Shown one piece after another: positions 25,913 to 34,776 of a stretch of 64,000 nt of DNA. Source of the DNA: Abditibacteriota bacterium. Lineage in GTDB: Bacteria; Armatimonadota; UBA5829. The stretch is taken from positions 1 through 64,000 of the forward strand of contig JAFZNQ010000009.1 of NCBI GenBank assembly GCA_017552965.1, read 5' to 3'. The notes beneath the pieces were generated by a model. It was not told where the DNA came from and did not search any database. It worked only from the letters and a program-made list of their open reading frames with translations. The stretch's first letter is position 1. Each line of letters begins with the position of its first letter. The translations under genes were made by a program, and so were the position numbers.

Positions 25913-28900
25913 ATGTTCAAATTCAGTCAATACAAAGCGCACCTGCTTTTTGTCATACTGCCGGTCATCTTCATTCTGTCCATGATCGTCACCTTTTTGG
26001 TGAGAGTGTCTCTGGACGTGTGCCGGAATTCAGCCGTATGGGTGTCACGGATAGCCTCCGAATACCTGGATACGGAAGTCCGTGTCGACAAGCTGAGCCT
26101 GGTGTGGCTTGACCGGGTATATCTCCGGGACATCACTTTGTATGAGCAGCATTCCGACCGGATCCTCCTCACGTCTTCTCAGGTCACCGTTAATCTGTCA
26201 CCTGCCGCCATATTTTCCGGCAATTATATCAGCAGTATCCAGTCCGTGACTGCAGAAGGTATATCCGGCAGCGTAAGGCGCCTTAAGGACGGCTCTTCCA
26301 ACATTGACTTTCTGATACACCGTCCCCAAAAGAAGGAAAAGAGCGATCGTCTCAGGACTGTGATCTACGTGCGGAACGCAGACGTTGCGGTCTCGGATGA
26401 GATCACGGGCATGAAGGAGCATTTTACCCGTCTTTCTTCCCGCGTCAATATGCAAAGGCCCGATTCGGTGTCGGTGAATTCCAGGCTGGATATGGAATGC
26501 GCCCGGAACCTGTTCGTGGTATTTCAGACCGATACTCTCACCGGCAGGTATTCTCTGGACACCAATATAGGGTCTCTCGATCTTTCCCGTCTTGCTCCTC
26601 TGTATCCTTCCGGCGCCACCCGTGTCTCCGGCAGCGTGAAGGGCTATGCAGGCGTCTCAGGCAGGCTTGCAAAGCTGTCCGAGCCCGAGCGCGTTTCCTG
26701 CAGCCTCAAGATCGCCAATGCGGGAGGCGCTTATTCCGGATATTCCCTGGAGGGACTGTCCGGGTATCTCCAATGCAGGAACACCCGTTCCGTGGTCTAT
26801 CTGAACGGCGCTGTCAACGGTATCCCCTTTACAGCCAAGGGCACCGGTCTTTCTGTCAGCCGGGATCTGTTCAGACCTGCCCTGGAAATGTCCGTTTCTC
26901 TGAGAAAGGTGTCCCTCGCCGGTGTCAAAAGCCATATCCCCGCTCTTGCAGCCCTGAAAAGCCTGCCCTCTCTCGGCGGCGAAATGGATATGTCCCTTGT
27001 GCTCAAGGGGACCCTGCAGGACCCGACAGTCAGAGTCAGGACCAGGATAAGGAACGGCTCCTTTGCCGACTACCGGTTCAGAGACAGCATGGTGTATCTG
27101 GAATACGGCCACAGCACCGTGAACACGGAGATCAAGCTGAAGCTTGATGATTCGTCTGTGTGGCTGTGCGGGACCTGCGGAGGAGTAAGTCTCTCCCGTT
27201 TTGACCCCTCAAAGACCCGTCTGGCCCTGAGAGGCAATCTGGTGTGCAATGACGTGTCGGACTATCTGCCCGACAACCCCTACGGCATCAGCGGCAAGGT
27301 CATGTCCGAGTATTATGTGACCGGCTCTCTGACAGATCCCCGGGCAGTGGCCAACCTGAGCGCTCTCCGGTCCGGCTTTTTTGTGAACAAGCAGGAGATC
27401 AGGGACGTGGAGCTCAGCACTGCCGTGTCCTATGACAAGGCCCGGGGGATCACATTTGACAGGCTCATCATCAAAAACTTTCTTGACGCCAATATCATGC
27501 TCTCCGCCGAGATAAAGGACCCTTCCCACATCACCGGCAGGGCCTACGTCTCCGAGCTGCAGCTGTCCAGACTGATGGCCTTTTTGGGCAAGAGCGACGT
27601 GGATATCAGGGGCGATCTGGCCTTTGTGGGAGGCTACAAGCTCCGCTCCGGTCAGGTGTATCTCAACGGTGAGTGCGAGCTGTATGATTTCAGCTACAAC
27701 ACCTACAAGATAGATTATCTCAATTGCCTGTTTGATGCTTCGCGGGATCTGGTCACTGTGAAGAATATGGCTCTTCTTGCCGTGCCTTCTCAGGTGGGCT
27801 TTTCCGGTATCATAAGAGATCCCCTCAGCTCCAGACCCACCTTCAAGGGTGATTTTGCCATCCAGAATGCCGACGCACTCACTGTGTGCAGGATCTTTGA
27901 CTATACCATGACTACGCCTATGGAGGGGGTTGTAAACGGGACCCTTGCCATCAATGGTATGCTCGATATGTCCGGGAACCAATTCCGCTTCCGGGACCTG
28001 TCCGGCGCAGGCAGTCTGGATTTCAACGACCTGATGATAGACAAGTATCCCTTTGACTATCTGCACGTTGACGCCCTCGTATCCGACAACACTGTGTATT
28101 TCAATGATATCGACGGGCGGGCCTCCGTGTTCAACGCCATTGACGACAACAAATTCACCCGCGTGACCGGTAACGGCTATATCGACCTGAAGGACTATGG
28201 CGTAAAGGGCGACCTCCTGGTGTCCGACGTGAATATATCCGACTTCAGGGGCTATTTCAGCGACTATGTGAACGCCTCCGGACTGTGTGATCTGACTGTG
28301 TCAGTCGACGGATATATGAACAGCCTCAACGTCACCTGCAACGGCGCCTTCAGAAGGGTCACCTTCAACGGCAAAAACTATTCCAACGTGACACTCTCGG
28401 CGTCTCTCCTGCATTCCGAATCCGTCGCTCTGGATCTCTTTATGGAAAAAGACCCCGAGACGCTCCACCTCTATGCCGAGGATTACAATATCAGGACCCG
28501 GTCCGTGGGCCGGGCAGGCCTCAACGCCGACAACATATCTGCCATTGAGCTTCTGGAGCTGTATTCCATGTCTCCTCTGGGAGTCAAGGACGAGTCCAGA
28601 AAGTTCCTGAGCTATCTGCCTTCTCTCACAGGAGGGGATATCAACGCGGAGCTGGAGATAAACGGCAGCATAGACAGCCTGTCCGGAAAGGGTTCTCTAA
28701 CGGGTACCGATATCATCTGCGGCTCCGAGCATATGCAGAATATGAATCTGGAGCTGGAGATGGACAAGGGCGTCATCAATATGCCCGATCTGACCCTGGA
28801 GTTCCCGGACATATACATCACAGCCGATGCATATCCTTTGTATGACAAGGACAAGAGGACTAACACCAATCTCAGCGTCATCAATCTGCCCGTATCCCGG

Positions 28901-30622
28901 GTGTCCAATTATACCTCTGTGAAGAATCTGGACGGTCTGCTGACCGTTGACGCTCTGATAGAGGGCCGTATCACTTCTCCTTCGATCTCGGCATCCCTGG
29001 ACCTGCAGCACCCTTCCTACAACGGCATAAGGGTGGACCGCATCTCTGCGGGCAAGATAGTGCTGGACGGCGACAAGCTGGATTTTTCCAAGGGGCTCAA
29101 GCTGCTGATAGGCGACTACTCCGCAGTGGTATACGGGTCTGTGCCCTGGGACAGCGAGACCATGCGCCCGGACCGGGACGGCGAGCTGGACATTCATTTT
29201 GACATGGACAGGCAGAACCTGGCTTTTGCCGACACCCTCTATGCCTCCAATAGTACAAAGCCCTCCGACGGTATATTTGACTCTCACATCAGCGTCACAG
29301 GCTCCATAGCAAAGCCTGTCATCGAAGGATATGTGAATATAGAAGAAGGCACGGTGTGTCCCGCCGGGACCCTGACCCTGAACAATATCAACGGCAACGT
29401 GACCCTGTCCAACAACGGAGGAACTGAGCCGCTGCTGATCACCTTCAGAGACTGCAGCTTCTCGGACGACCAGGGCAAGCCCAACGCCTGCGTCATTACA
29501 GACGGCAGCTATATCAGGGTGGCCTCACTCCAGGACTCCGAGATGGATATCAGCTGCATCTTCGACGACTATCATTTGGACGCGGGGGGCATCACCTCTT
29601 ATCAGGAAAAGATCAGAGGCACCATAAACGGCACTCTGACCGCCTCCGGGTCCCTGTCTGCCCCTCTGATCACAGACAACGGGACTCCTGTCACCGTGGA
29701 CAAGCTGTATTGCTCCGTGGCCAAGCTTTCCCAGAAAACAGAGGAAGATACGGATATGGACGACAGCATCAAGGCAGCCCGGGAAAACACCGAGCTGATG
29801 GGCTTTGCCGGTCCTCCGCCTGCTCCCCGGCCTGCCAGGTCCTTCGACCCTGTCTTTGACATCAATCTCAGGGCAGACAACTGCGACATCAGGCCTCCCA
29901 TGACCAAGATCAGCTGTGACACTTCAGCCACCATCAAAGGCACTCTCTCAGATCCGGACATAGCTGCCGACGGCGTAGTCCGGTCCGGCAGGGTGCTCCT
30001 GCACGTGGCAAGGCTGAGGATCAACAAGGGCTCCAACGTCAGATTTACCTACGCAGATCACACTCCCGACGCCATTCTGGACGCCTCTGCCTTCACAGAC
30101 GTGAGGACCACGGACAAGCTGGGCATAAACAACAGCTACAGAGTCACCGTCAACCTGTCCGGCAGCATAAAGAATATGAACATGGAAATGACCAGCGATC
30201 CCGAAGGACTCAATGAGACGGAGATACTGTCGGCTATAGGCAAGTTCGGTATCAGCAAGAACGGTCTGACCGGCAATTCCTATGAATTCAATCCGGTGAA
30301 TATGGCCGCATCCGTAGGCATTTCCACCATCATGTCGCCTATAGAGGACTTTTTCGTGGACACCATGGGCGTTGACGTGCTTTCCTTTGACTATATGGAC
30401 AAGGAGTACGCCCTTGTGAATATAGAGAAGACCTTTGGCAAAAGATACTTTATATCCTTCTACCAGAACTTCCTCAACACAAACAGCTCCTCATCCCATA
30501 CCGGCATCTCCAAGTGGGAGCTCAAGGCCGGCGCCAAGCTGTTCAACAAATACAGGCTCACTCTGGGTACCAACGACAATCATGAAGTCAAGGCCGAGAT
30601 CAGCTTTGGGATGAGCTTCTGA
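25913..30622 (+). CDS. TamB-like AsmA-superfamily envelope protein
   Basis: A 1569-residue protein with one N-terminal membrane helix (about residues 12-32), then a very long series of beta-strand repeats of the AsmA/TamB type and a C-terminal TamB (DUF490) domain. Landmarks: AIFSGNYISSIQSVTAEGISG early on, VEGYVNIEEGTV-like repeats late, and a final block ending ALVNIEKTFGKRYFISFYQN and a beta-barrel-like tail. Members bridge inner and outer membrane and are implicated in lipid transport and outer-membrane biogenesis, so this is the best sign of a diderm envelope here. No TamA/BamA gene is adjacent. The ATG has only weak Shine-Dalgarno support. Confidence 0.88.
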   Translation: MFKFSQYKAHLLFVILPVIFILSMIVTFLVRVSLDVCRNSAVWVSRIASEYLDTEVRVDKLSLVWLDRVYLRDITLYEQHSDRILLTSSQVTVNLSPAAIFSGNYISSIQSVTAEGISGSVRRLKDGSSNIDFLIHRPQKKEKSDRLRTVIYVRNADVAVSDEITGMKEHFTRLSSRVNMQRPDSVSVNSRLDMECARNLFVVFQTDTLTGRYSLDTNIGSLDLSRLAPLYPSGATRVSGSVKGYAGVSGRLAKLSEPERVSCSLKIANAGGAYSGYSLEGLSGYLQCRNTRSVVYLNGAVNGIPFTAKGTGLSVSRDLFRPALEMSVSLRKVSLAGVKSHIPALAALKSLPSLGGEMDMSLVLKGTLQDPTVRVRTRIRNGSFADYRFRDSMVYLEYGHSTVNTEIKLKLDDSSVWLCGTCGGVSLSRFDPSKTRLALRGNLVCNDVSDYLPDNPYGISGKVMSEYYVTGSLTDPRAVANLSALRSGFFVNKQEIRDVELSTAVSYDKARGITFDRLIIKNFLDANIMLSAEIKDPSHITGRAYVSELQLSRLMAFLGKSDVDIRGDLAFVGGYKLRSGQVYLNGECELYDFSYNTYKIDYLNCLFDASRDLVTVKNMALLAVPSQVGFSGIIRDPLSSRPTFKGDFAIQNADALTVCRIFDYTMTTPMEGVVNGTLAINGMLDMSGNQFRFRDLSGAGSLDFNDLMIDKYPFDYLHVDALVSDNTVYFNDIDGRASVFNAIDDNKFTRVTGNGYIDLKDYGVKGDLLVSDVNISDFRGYFSDYVNASGLCDLTVSVDGYMNSLNVTCNGAFRRVTFNGKNYSNVTLSASLLHSESVALDLFMEKDPETLHLYAEDYNIRTRSVGRAGLNADNISAIELLELYSMSPLGVKDESRKFLSYLPSLTGGDINAELEINGSIDSLSGKGSLTGTDIICGSEHMQNMNLELEMDKGVINMPDLTLEFPDIYITADAYPLYDKDKRTNTNLSVINLPVSRVSNYTSVKNLDGLLTVDALIEGRITSPSISASLDLQHPSYNGIRVDRISAGKIVLDGDKLDFSKGLKLLIGDYSAVVYGSVPWDSETMRPDRDGELDIHFDMDRQNLAFADTLYASNSTKPSDGIFDSHISVTGSIAKPVIEGYVNIEEGTVCPAGTLTLNNINGNVTLSNNGGTEPLLITFRDCSFSDDQGKPNACVITDGSYIRVASLQDSEMDISCIFDDYHLDAGGITSYQEKIRGTINGTLTASGSLSAPLITDNGTPVTVDKLYCSVAKLSQKTEEDTDMDDSIKAARENTELMGFAGPPPAPRPARSFDPVFDINLRADNCDIRPPMTKISCDTSATIKGTLSDPDIAADGVVRSGRVLLHVARLRINKGSNVRFTYADHTPDAILDASAFTDVRTTDKLGINNSYRVTVNLSGSIKNMNMEMTSDPEGLNETEILSAIGKFGISKNGLTGNSYEFNPVNMAASVGISTIMSPIEDFFVDTMGVDVLSFDYMDKEYALVNIEKTFGKRYFISFYQNFLNTNSSSSHTGISKWELKAGAKLFNKYRLTLGTNDNHEVKAEISFGMSF

Positions 30623-30912
30623 TGAAGAGCGCTGCTGTCGTAGCCGTCAATCTGCTGGCCCTCTGCGCCGTCATCAAAGCCGCTTCGCTGCCCATCCCGG
30701 CGGCGGCAGCCCTGATCCTGACCTGCGCTTTTGTATGCGGTCTCATTCAGCGGTTTTGGCTAAAGAGAGACGGCGTCGAAACGGGTCTGGCCATCCTGAC
30801 GGGGCCTCTGGTGATGTACAGGACCAAGCCTTTTTTGGGCTTTTGTCTCATGCTCTGCGCCGGGGTCATCTTTGCGCTCGGCATGAAGCTTCTCAGCTCC
30901 AAAGCCAAATGA
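30622..30912 (+). CDS. Small polytopic membrane protein, unknown function
   Basis: This 96-residue protein has three or four hydrophobic segments (about residues 4-20, 24-43, 54-64 and 70-89) separated by a short basic stretch (RFWLKRDG). No family is recognised. Its ATG overlaps the tamB-like TGA by one base (TGATG), so translation is probably coupled and a role alongside the TamB-like protein is plausible but unproven. Confidence 0.65.
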   Translation: MKSAAVVAVNLLALCAVIKAASLPIPAAAALILTCAFVCGLIQRFWLKRDGVETGLAILTGPLVMYRTKPFLGFCLMLCAGVIFALGMKLLSSKAK

Positions 30913-30918
30913 TCCTGA

Positions 30919-30947
30919 TTGACATCCGCATCCTTTTGTGATATCAT
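30919..30947 (+). promoter_or_regulatory. Promoter of the aconitase gene
   Basis: Consensus TTGACA (30919-30924), 17-base spacer, TGATATCAT extended -10 (30942-30947). Confidence 0.85.
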
Positions 30948-30985
30948 AACATTTGTGTCTATGACTAAGAATAAGAGGGGATAAA

Positions 30986-32920
30986 ATGGGTTATACAATA
31001 GCCGAAAAAATCATCAAAGACCACCTTATCAGCGGAGAAATGATACCCGGCAAGGAAATTGCCGTCAGAATAGATAATACCCTGACTCAGGACGCCACCG
31101 GCACTATGGCATACCTGCAATTTGAGGCCATTGGGATACCGAGAGTCAAGACCAGGCGGTCAGTCAGCTTTGTGGATCACAACACGTTGCAGAGCGGATT
31201 CGAGAACGCGGACGACCATGCTTTTCTGCAGTCCGTGGCCGACAAATACGGCATATGGTTTTCCCGGCCGGGCAACGGCATCTGCCACCAGGTAGAGCTG
31301 GAGCGTTTTGCGGTGCCGGGAGAGACTCTGCTGGGCTCTGACAGTCACACTCCCACAGCCGGAGGCCTGGGTATGTTTGCCATGGGAGCCGGAGGTCTGG
31401 ACGTAGCCGCGGCTATGGCCGGAGAGCCCTTCTATCTCCCCATGCCCGGCATAGTAAACGTGGTCCTTACCGGCGCTCTCAGACCCTGGGTGTCCGCAAA
31501 GGACGTGATACTATGCGTGCTGCAAAAGCTCACCGTAAAAGGCGGGGTAGGGAAGGTGATAGAGTATTCCGGAGAAGGAGTAGCCTCTCTGTCTGTCCCC
31601 GAAAGAGCCACCATCACCAATATGGGTGCCGAGCTGGGCGCTACCACCTCCATTTTCCCTGCCGACGAAACGGCTCGCAAGTTCCTGAAGGCTCAGGGCA
31701 GAGAGTCTGACTACAGGCCGCTCTTTGCCGATGAAGACGCCTGTTATCAGGAGACCATAGAGATAGACCTTTCGGAGCAGGAGCCCCTGATAGCCTGTCC
31801 TCATATGCCCGACATAGTGAAAAAGGTCTCCGAGCTGGAAGGCCTGCCCGTGGATCAGGTCTGTATAGGCAGCTGTACCAACGGCTCTCTCCGGGACGTA
31901 TTCGTGGCGGCCAACGCCATATGCGGCAGGACAGTGGCACCCAATACCAGTCTCACCATATCTCCCGGCTCCAAGCAGGTGCTGGAAATGATCACTCTGG
32001 ACGGGACTTTAAACAAGCTCGTCACGGCTGGAGCCAGGATCCTGGAATCCACCTGCGGGCCCTGTATAGGCATGGGCCAGTCCCCCAGGACCAACGCTGT
32101 GTCCGTCAGGACCTTCAACCGCAATTTTGAAGGCAGGAGCGGCACCAAGTCTGCCCAGGTCTATCTGGCCAGCCCCGAGACAGCTATAGCTGCAGCCGTT
32201 TTTGGCAAGCTCACAGACCCGAGAAAGCTGGGAGAATATCCCGTGTTCGTACAGCCCGCAGAATTTTTGGTGAATGACAACTGTATCCTGCGGCCCTCGG
32301 ACGATGGGGCAGGGGTGGAGATAGTCCGCGGTCCCAACATCAAGCCTCTCCCGGTGAACAACGGCTTCCGGGGCACCCTCGCTGCGCCTGTGGCCCTTAA
32401 GGCAGGGGACAACGTGACCACCGACCATATCATGCCCGCAGGCTCCAAGATACTGCCTCTCAGGTCCAACATACCCGCCATCAGCGAATACGTGTTCAAT
32501 ATGCTGGACAAGGATTTCGTCCCCAGGATCAAGTCTCTCGGCTCCGGGATCATCGTGGCCGGCGAAAACTACGGTCAGGGATCTTCCAGAGAACATGCGG
32601 CCCTGGCGCCCATGTATCTGGGCGTAAAGGCAGTCATTGCCAAAAGCTTTGCCCGCATTCACAGACAAAATCTGGTGAACTTCGGCATTATACCGCTCTT
32701 ATTCGAAGACGCGGCTGATTATGACAGGCTGCAGCTCCTCGAAGAGTTGACCTTTGAGGATATAGACGGTCAGCTGTCCCGGGGGAACACAGTCACTCTG
32801 GGCCTCTCCGACGGAAGCGCCATGACTCTCAGGCATGACATGTCCGACAGAGAAGTCGCCACAGTCATAAACGGCGGCAGGCTCAACTCCATCAAGCAGA
32901 AGTATGCTGCAAAGAGCTGA
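30986..32920 (+). CDS. Aconitate hydratase (single-chain, Aquifex-type)
   Basis: A 644-residue iron-sulfur dehydratase that interconverts citrate and isocitrate. [4Fe-4S] cysteines are visible in CIGSCTNGSLRD and STCGPCIGMG, and the active-site loop near the C-terminus is NYGQGSSREHAAL. Both the LeuC-like catalytic part and the LeuD-like swivelling part (from about residue 470) are in one chain, and the total is much shorter than AcnA/AcnB (about 850-890). That matches the TIGR01342 type also seen in anaerobes. A homoaconitase or isopropylmalate isomerase role cannot be excluded. AGAGGGG precedes the ATG. Confidence 0.92.
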   Translation: MGYTIAEKIIKDHLISGEMIPGKEIAVRIDNTLTQDATGTMAYLQFEAIGIPRVKTRRSVSFVDHNTLQSGFENADDHAFLQSVADKYGIWFSRPGNGICHQVELERFAVPGETLLGSDSHTPTAGGLGMFAMGAGGLDVAAAMAGEPFYLPMPGIVNVVLTGALRPWVSAKDVILCVLQKLTVKGGVGKVIEYSGEGVASLSVPERATITNMGAELGATTSIFPADETARKFLKAQGRESDYRPLFADEDACYQETIEIDLSEQEPLIACPHMPDIVKKVSELEGLPVDQVCIGSCTNGSLRDVFVAANAICGRTVAPNTSLTISPGSKQVLEMITLDGTLNKLVTAGARILESTCGPCIGMGQSPRTNAVSVRTFNRNFEGRSGTKSAQVYLASPETAIAAAVFGKLTDPRKLGEYPVFVQPAEFLVNDNCILRPSDDGAGVEIVRGPNIKPLPVNNGFRGTLAAPVALKAGDNVTTDHIMPAGSKILPLRSNIPAISEYVFNMLDKDFVPRIKSLGSGIIVAGENYGQGSSREHAALAPMYLGVKAVIAKSFARIHRQNLVNFGIIPLLFEDAADYDRLQLLEELTFEDIDGQLSRGNTVTLGLSDGSAMTLRHDMSDREVATVINGGRLNSIKQKYAAKS

Positions 32921-32929
32921 ACTCATGCC

Positions 32930-32958
32930 TTGCAAATGCACACCAAAAGTGTTATAAT
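32930..32958 (+). promoter_or_regulatory. Promoter of the branched-chain aminotransferase gene
   Basis: TTGCAA (32930-32935), 17-base spacer, TGTTATAAT extended -10 (TATAAT 32953-32958). Confidence 0.85.
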
Positions 32959-32998
32959 TTAATAGAAAGATATTATCATAATTGTATCGGGGTTTTTT

Positions 32999-33868
32999 AT
33001 GGATAAATACGTATTTCTGAATAACGATTTCGTTACCAATGACAAAGCGGTCCTTTCCATATATGATCACGGCTTCATGTACGGAGACGGCATTTTTGAA
33101 GGCATCAGAGTCTACGGCGGCATTATTTTCAAGTGCAGGGAGCACGTGGCCCGTCTGTACAGAGGTCTGAAGGCTCTGGCTATAGCCATGCCTTTCGGCG
33201 AAGAGGAGTTTGCCGAAAAAATGAAAAAGCTGGTGGAGCTCAACGAGGTCAACGACGCCTATCTGAGAGTCACTGTCTCCAGAGGCGTGTCCCTGGGTCT
33301 GGATCCCAAAAAGATCACTACGCCTCCCACCATAGTCATTTCCACGGACAAGCTGTCCCTGTATCCTCAGTCCGCCTATGAGAACGGTCTCACGGCAGTC
33401 ACGGTATCCACCAGGATAGGCAATCCTCAGGTGGTGGAAAACAGGATAAAGGCCACCGGCAAGTATCTCATCAACATACAAGCCAAGCTGGAGGCCAACA
33501 TGGTCGGCGCAGGCGAAGGTCTGATGCTCACAGAGCAGGGCTACGTGGGAGAATGCACCGGTGACAACATATTTTTCGTCAAGAACGGCAAGATCTTTAC
33601 TCCCGCCGCATTTCTGGGCATTCTGGAAGGCATCACCAGGAGCGTTGCCATCGAAGTAGCAGGCAAGCTGGGATACGAGGTGCAGGAAGGCATCTACACC
33701 AGATTTGATCTGTATACCGCCGACGAAGTGTTCCTGACCGGCACCGCTGCGGAAGTCATTCCTCTGGCCGAGCTGGACCACAGAGTCATCAACGAAGGCA
33801 AGCCGGGCGAGATCACCAAGAAGATGATCGCAGGCTTCAGACAGTACGTCAAGGATTACAGATATTAG
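32999..33868 (+). CDS. ilvE: Branched-chain amino acid aminotransferase (class IV)
   Basis: A 289-residue fold-type IV PLP enzyme that makes valine, leucine and isoleucine from their 2-oxo acids. Typical blocks: YDHGFMYGDGIFEGIRVY, the Schiff-base lysine in NRIKATGKYLINIQAK, the ECTGDNIFFVKNG segment and DEVFLTGTAAEVIP. D-amino-acid transaminase and aminodeoxychorismate lyase are relatives; the overall pattern fits BCAT best. GGGG ends six bases before the ATG. It is a single-gene unit bounded by its own promoter and terminator. Confidence 0.9.
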   Translation: MDKYVFLNNDFVTNDKAVLSIYDHGFMYGDGIFEGIRVYGGIIFKCREHVARLYRGLKALAIAMPFGEEEFAEKMKKLVELNEVNDAYLRVTVSRGVSLGLDPKKITTPPTIVISTDKLSLYPQSAYENGLTAVTVSTRIGNPQVVENRIKATGKYLINIQAKLEANMVGAGEGLMLTEQGYVGECTGDNIFFVKNGKIFTPAAFLGILEGITRSVAIEVAGKLGYEVQEGIYTRFDLYTADEVFLTGTAAEVIPLAELDHRVINEGKPGEITKKMIAGFRQYVKDYRY

Positions 33869-33877
33869 GATCATACC

Positions 33878-33903
33878 GCGCCGGCCCGGCAGCCGGCGCT
33901 TTT
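33878..33903 (+). terminator. Rho-independent terminator after ilvE
   Basis: Perfect 8-bp GC-only stem (33878-33885 with 33892-33899) and four T, ten bases after the stop. Confidence 0.85.
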
Positions 33904-33954
33904 ATACACACACGCTGGTTAACATAACTGTTATTATACTGCGTTGCATCTCTC

Positions 33955-33983
33955 AAAATAAAAGGAGGAACTTGCGTTCCCCC
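33955..33983 (-). terminator. Minus-strand terminator of the receiver operon
   Basis: On the minus strand an 8-bp stem with one G-T pair and a GCAA loop (33964-33983) is followed by TTTTATTTT, three bases after the stop of the small membrane protein. Confidence 0.85.
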
Positions 33984-33986
33984 GCC

Positions 33987-34235
33987 TTAGTTACCGGCCT
34001 GTACCGAGTCGATGGCTTCCTCGAGCTCGTAGAGTGTCTTCTTCGCCTGCTCGATGATATCCTTGACCTCCTGGGTCTTTTTGTGGGTCTTGTCCGGCAT
34101 GATAGCCAGCTGCTCCTTTTTGGTCAGGATCTTCTTTCCGAGCTTCAGCTTCTTGGTCTTGACGAGCACTGTGATCGTCACAGCCGCTGCGCCCAGCACC
34201 GCTCCCGTGAGCAAACAGATCTCTTTGGTATTCAT
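33987..34235 (-). CDS. Small membrane-anchored coiled-coil protein
   Basis: An 82-residue protein with one N-terminal membrane helix (about residues 6-24), a strongly basic linker (KTKKLKLGKK) and a charged helix (TQEVKDIIEQAKKTLYELEEAID) likely to form a coiled coil. It somewhat recalls YtxH-type proteins but no family is certain. The frame stays open upstream, but AGAGGA at 34241-34246 selects the ATG at 34235. It follows the receiver gene by 16 bases and ends at a terminator, so the two form an operon. Confidence 0.7.
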   Translation of the reverse strand: MNTKEICLLTGAVLGAAAVTITVLVKTKKLKLGKKILTKKEQLAIMPDKTHKKTQEVKDIIEQAKKTLYELEEAIDSVQAGN

Positions 34236-34251
34236 ACTATTCCTCTGCCTG

Positions 34252-34665
34252 TTACAGGTTGTAGCGTCTTTCTGCGCCTTCGCCCACGTCGGTGCGCTTG
34301 GCTTCAAATATCCTCTTTATCTGAGAAAGTGTCTCGGTAGGATTGAAAGGCTTGATCATGTAGCAGCTCACGCCTGCCTGCCAGCCCACAAATACGTCGT
34401 CGTCATTGTCCTTGGCCGTAAGAATGATCACCGGGATATTTCTAGTAGCCGGATATCTTCTCAGAGTCTGCAGGACTTCAAAGCCGTCAAGATAAGGCAT
34501 CATTATATCAAGTATCAGCAGGTCCGGTCTCTCGGAGACTACCAGGTTCAGAGCCTGCTTGCCGTCCGTGGCCTTCACTACCTCGTATTTTGCTTTTTCG
34601 AGAGTCTTCTCTATCAGACCAAGTATGTTTTCGTCGTCGTCAACAATAAGTATCTTCTTTGCCAT
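34252..34665 (-). CDS. Stand-alone response regulator receiver protein
   Basis: A 137-residue single receiver domain with no DNA-binding or enzymatic output domain. The acidic cluster DDD is at residues 9-11, the phospho-acceptor Asp is residue 53 in LLILDIMMP, the conserved Thr is in IILTAKD and Lys in MIKPFNP. The C-terminal tail (KRTDVGEGAERRYNL) is short. No histidine kinase is adjacent, so it is an orphan of CheY/PatA type. It is co-transcribed with a small membrane coiled-coil protein that could be its target. Confidence 0.9.
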   Translation of the reverse strand: MAKKILIVDDDENILGLIEKTLEKAKYEVVKATDGKQALNLVVSERPDLLILDIMMPYLDGFEVLQTLRRYPATRNIPVIILTAKDNDDDVFVGWQAGVSCYMIKPFNPTETLSQIKRIFEAKRTDVGEGAERRYNL

Positions 34666-34695
34666 ACGAATCCTCCGTCAGTATCTCATAATTTA

Positions 34696-34704
34696 ATTAT
34701 ATCA
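34696..34704 (-). promoter_or_regulatory. Extended -10 promoter of the receiver operon
   Basis: Minus-strand TGATATAAT (TATAAT 34696-34701), 31 bases upstream of the receiver start. It is divergent from the folP promoter in the same AT-rich gap. Confidence 0.72.
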
Positions 34705-34709
34705 ATTAT

Positions 34710-34738
34710 TTGCCAATAATTCTATATTATGATAAAAT
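34710..34738 (+). promoter_or_regulatory. Promoter of folP-DUF362
   Basis: TTGCCA (34710-34715), 17-base spacer, TGATAAAAT extended -10 (TAAAAT 34733-34738). Confidence 0.8.
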
Positions 34739-34776
34739 ATTTAAGTGACTACACTTATTAATTCCGGGGTATATAT

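Noticed and set aside
33929-33937. TGTTATTAT on the plus strand, a possible promoter firing antisense into the receiver operon
   Set aside because: No -35 partner, no gene downstream on that strand, and one such match in an AT-rich gap is expected by chance.
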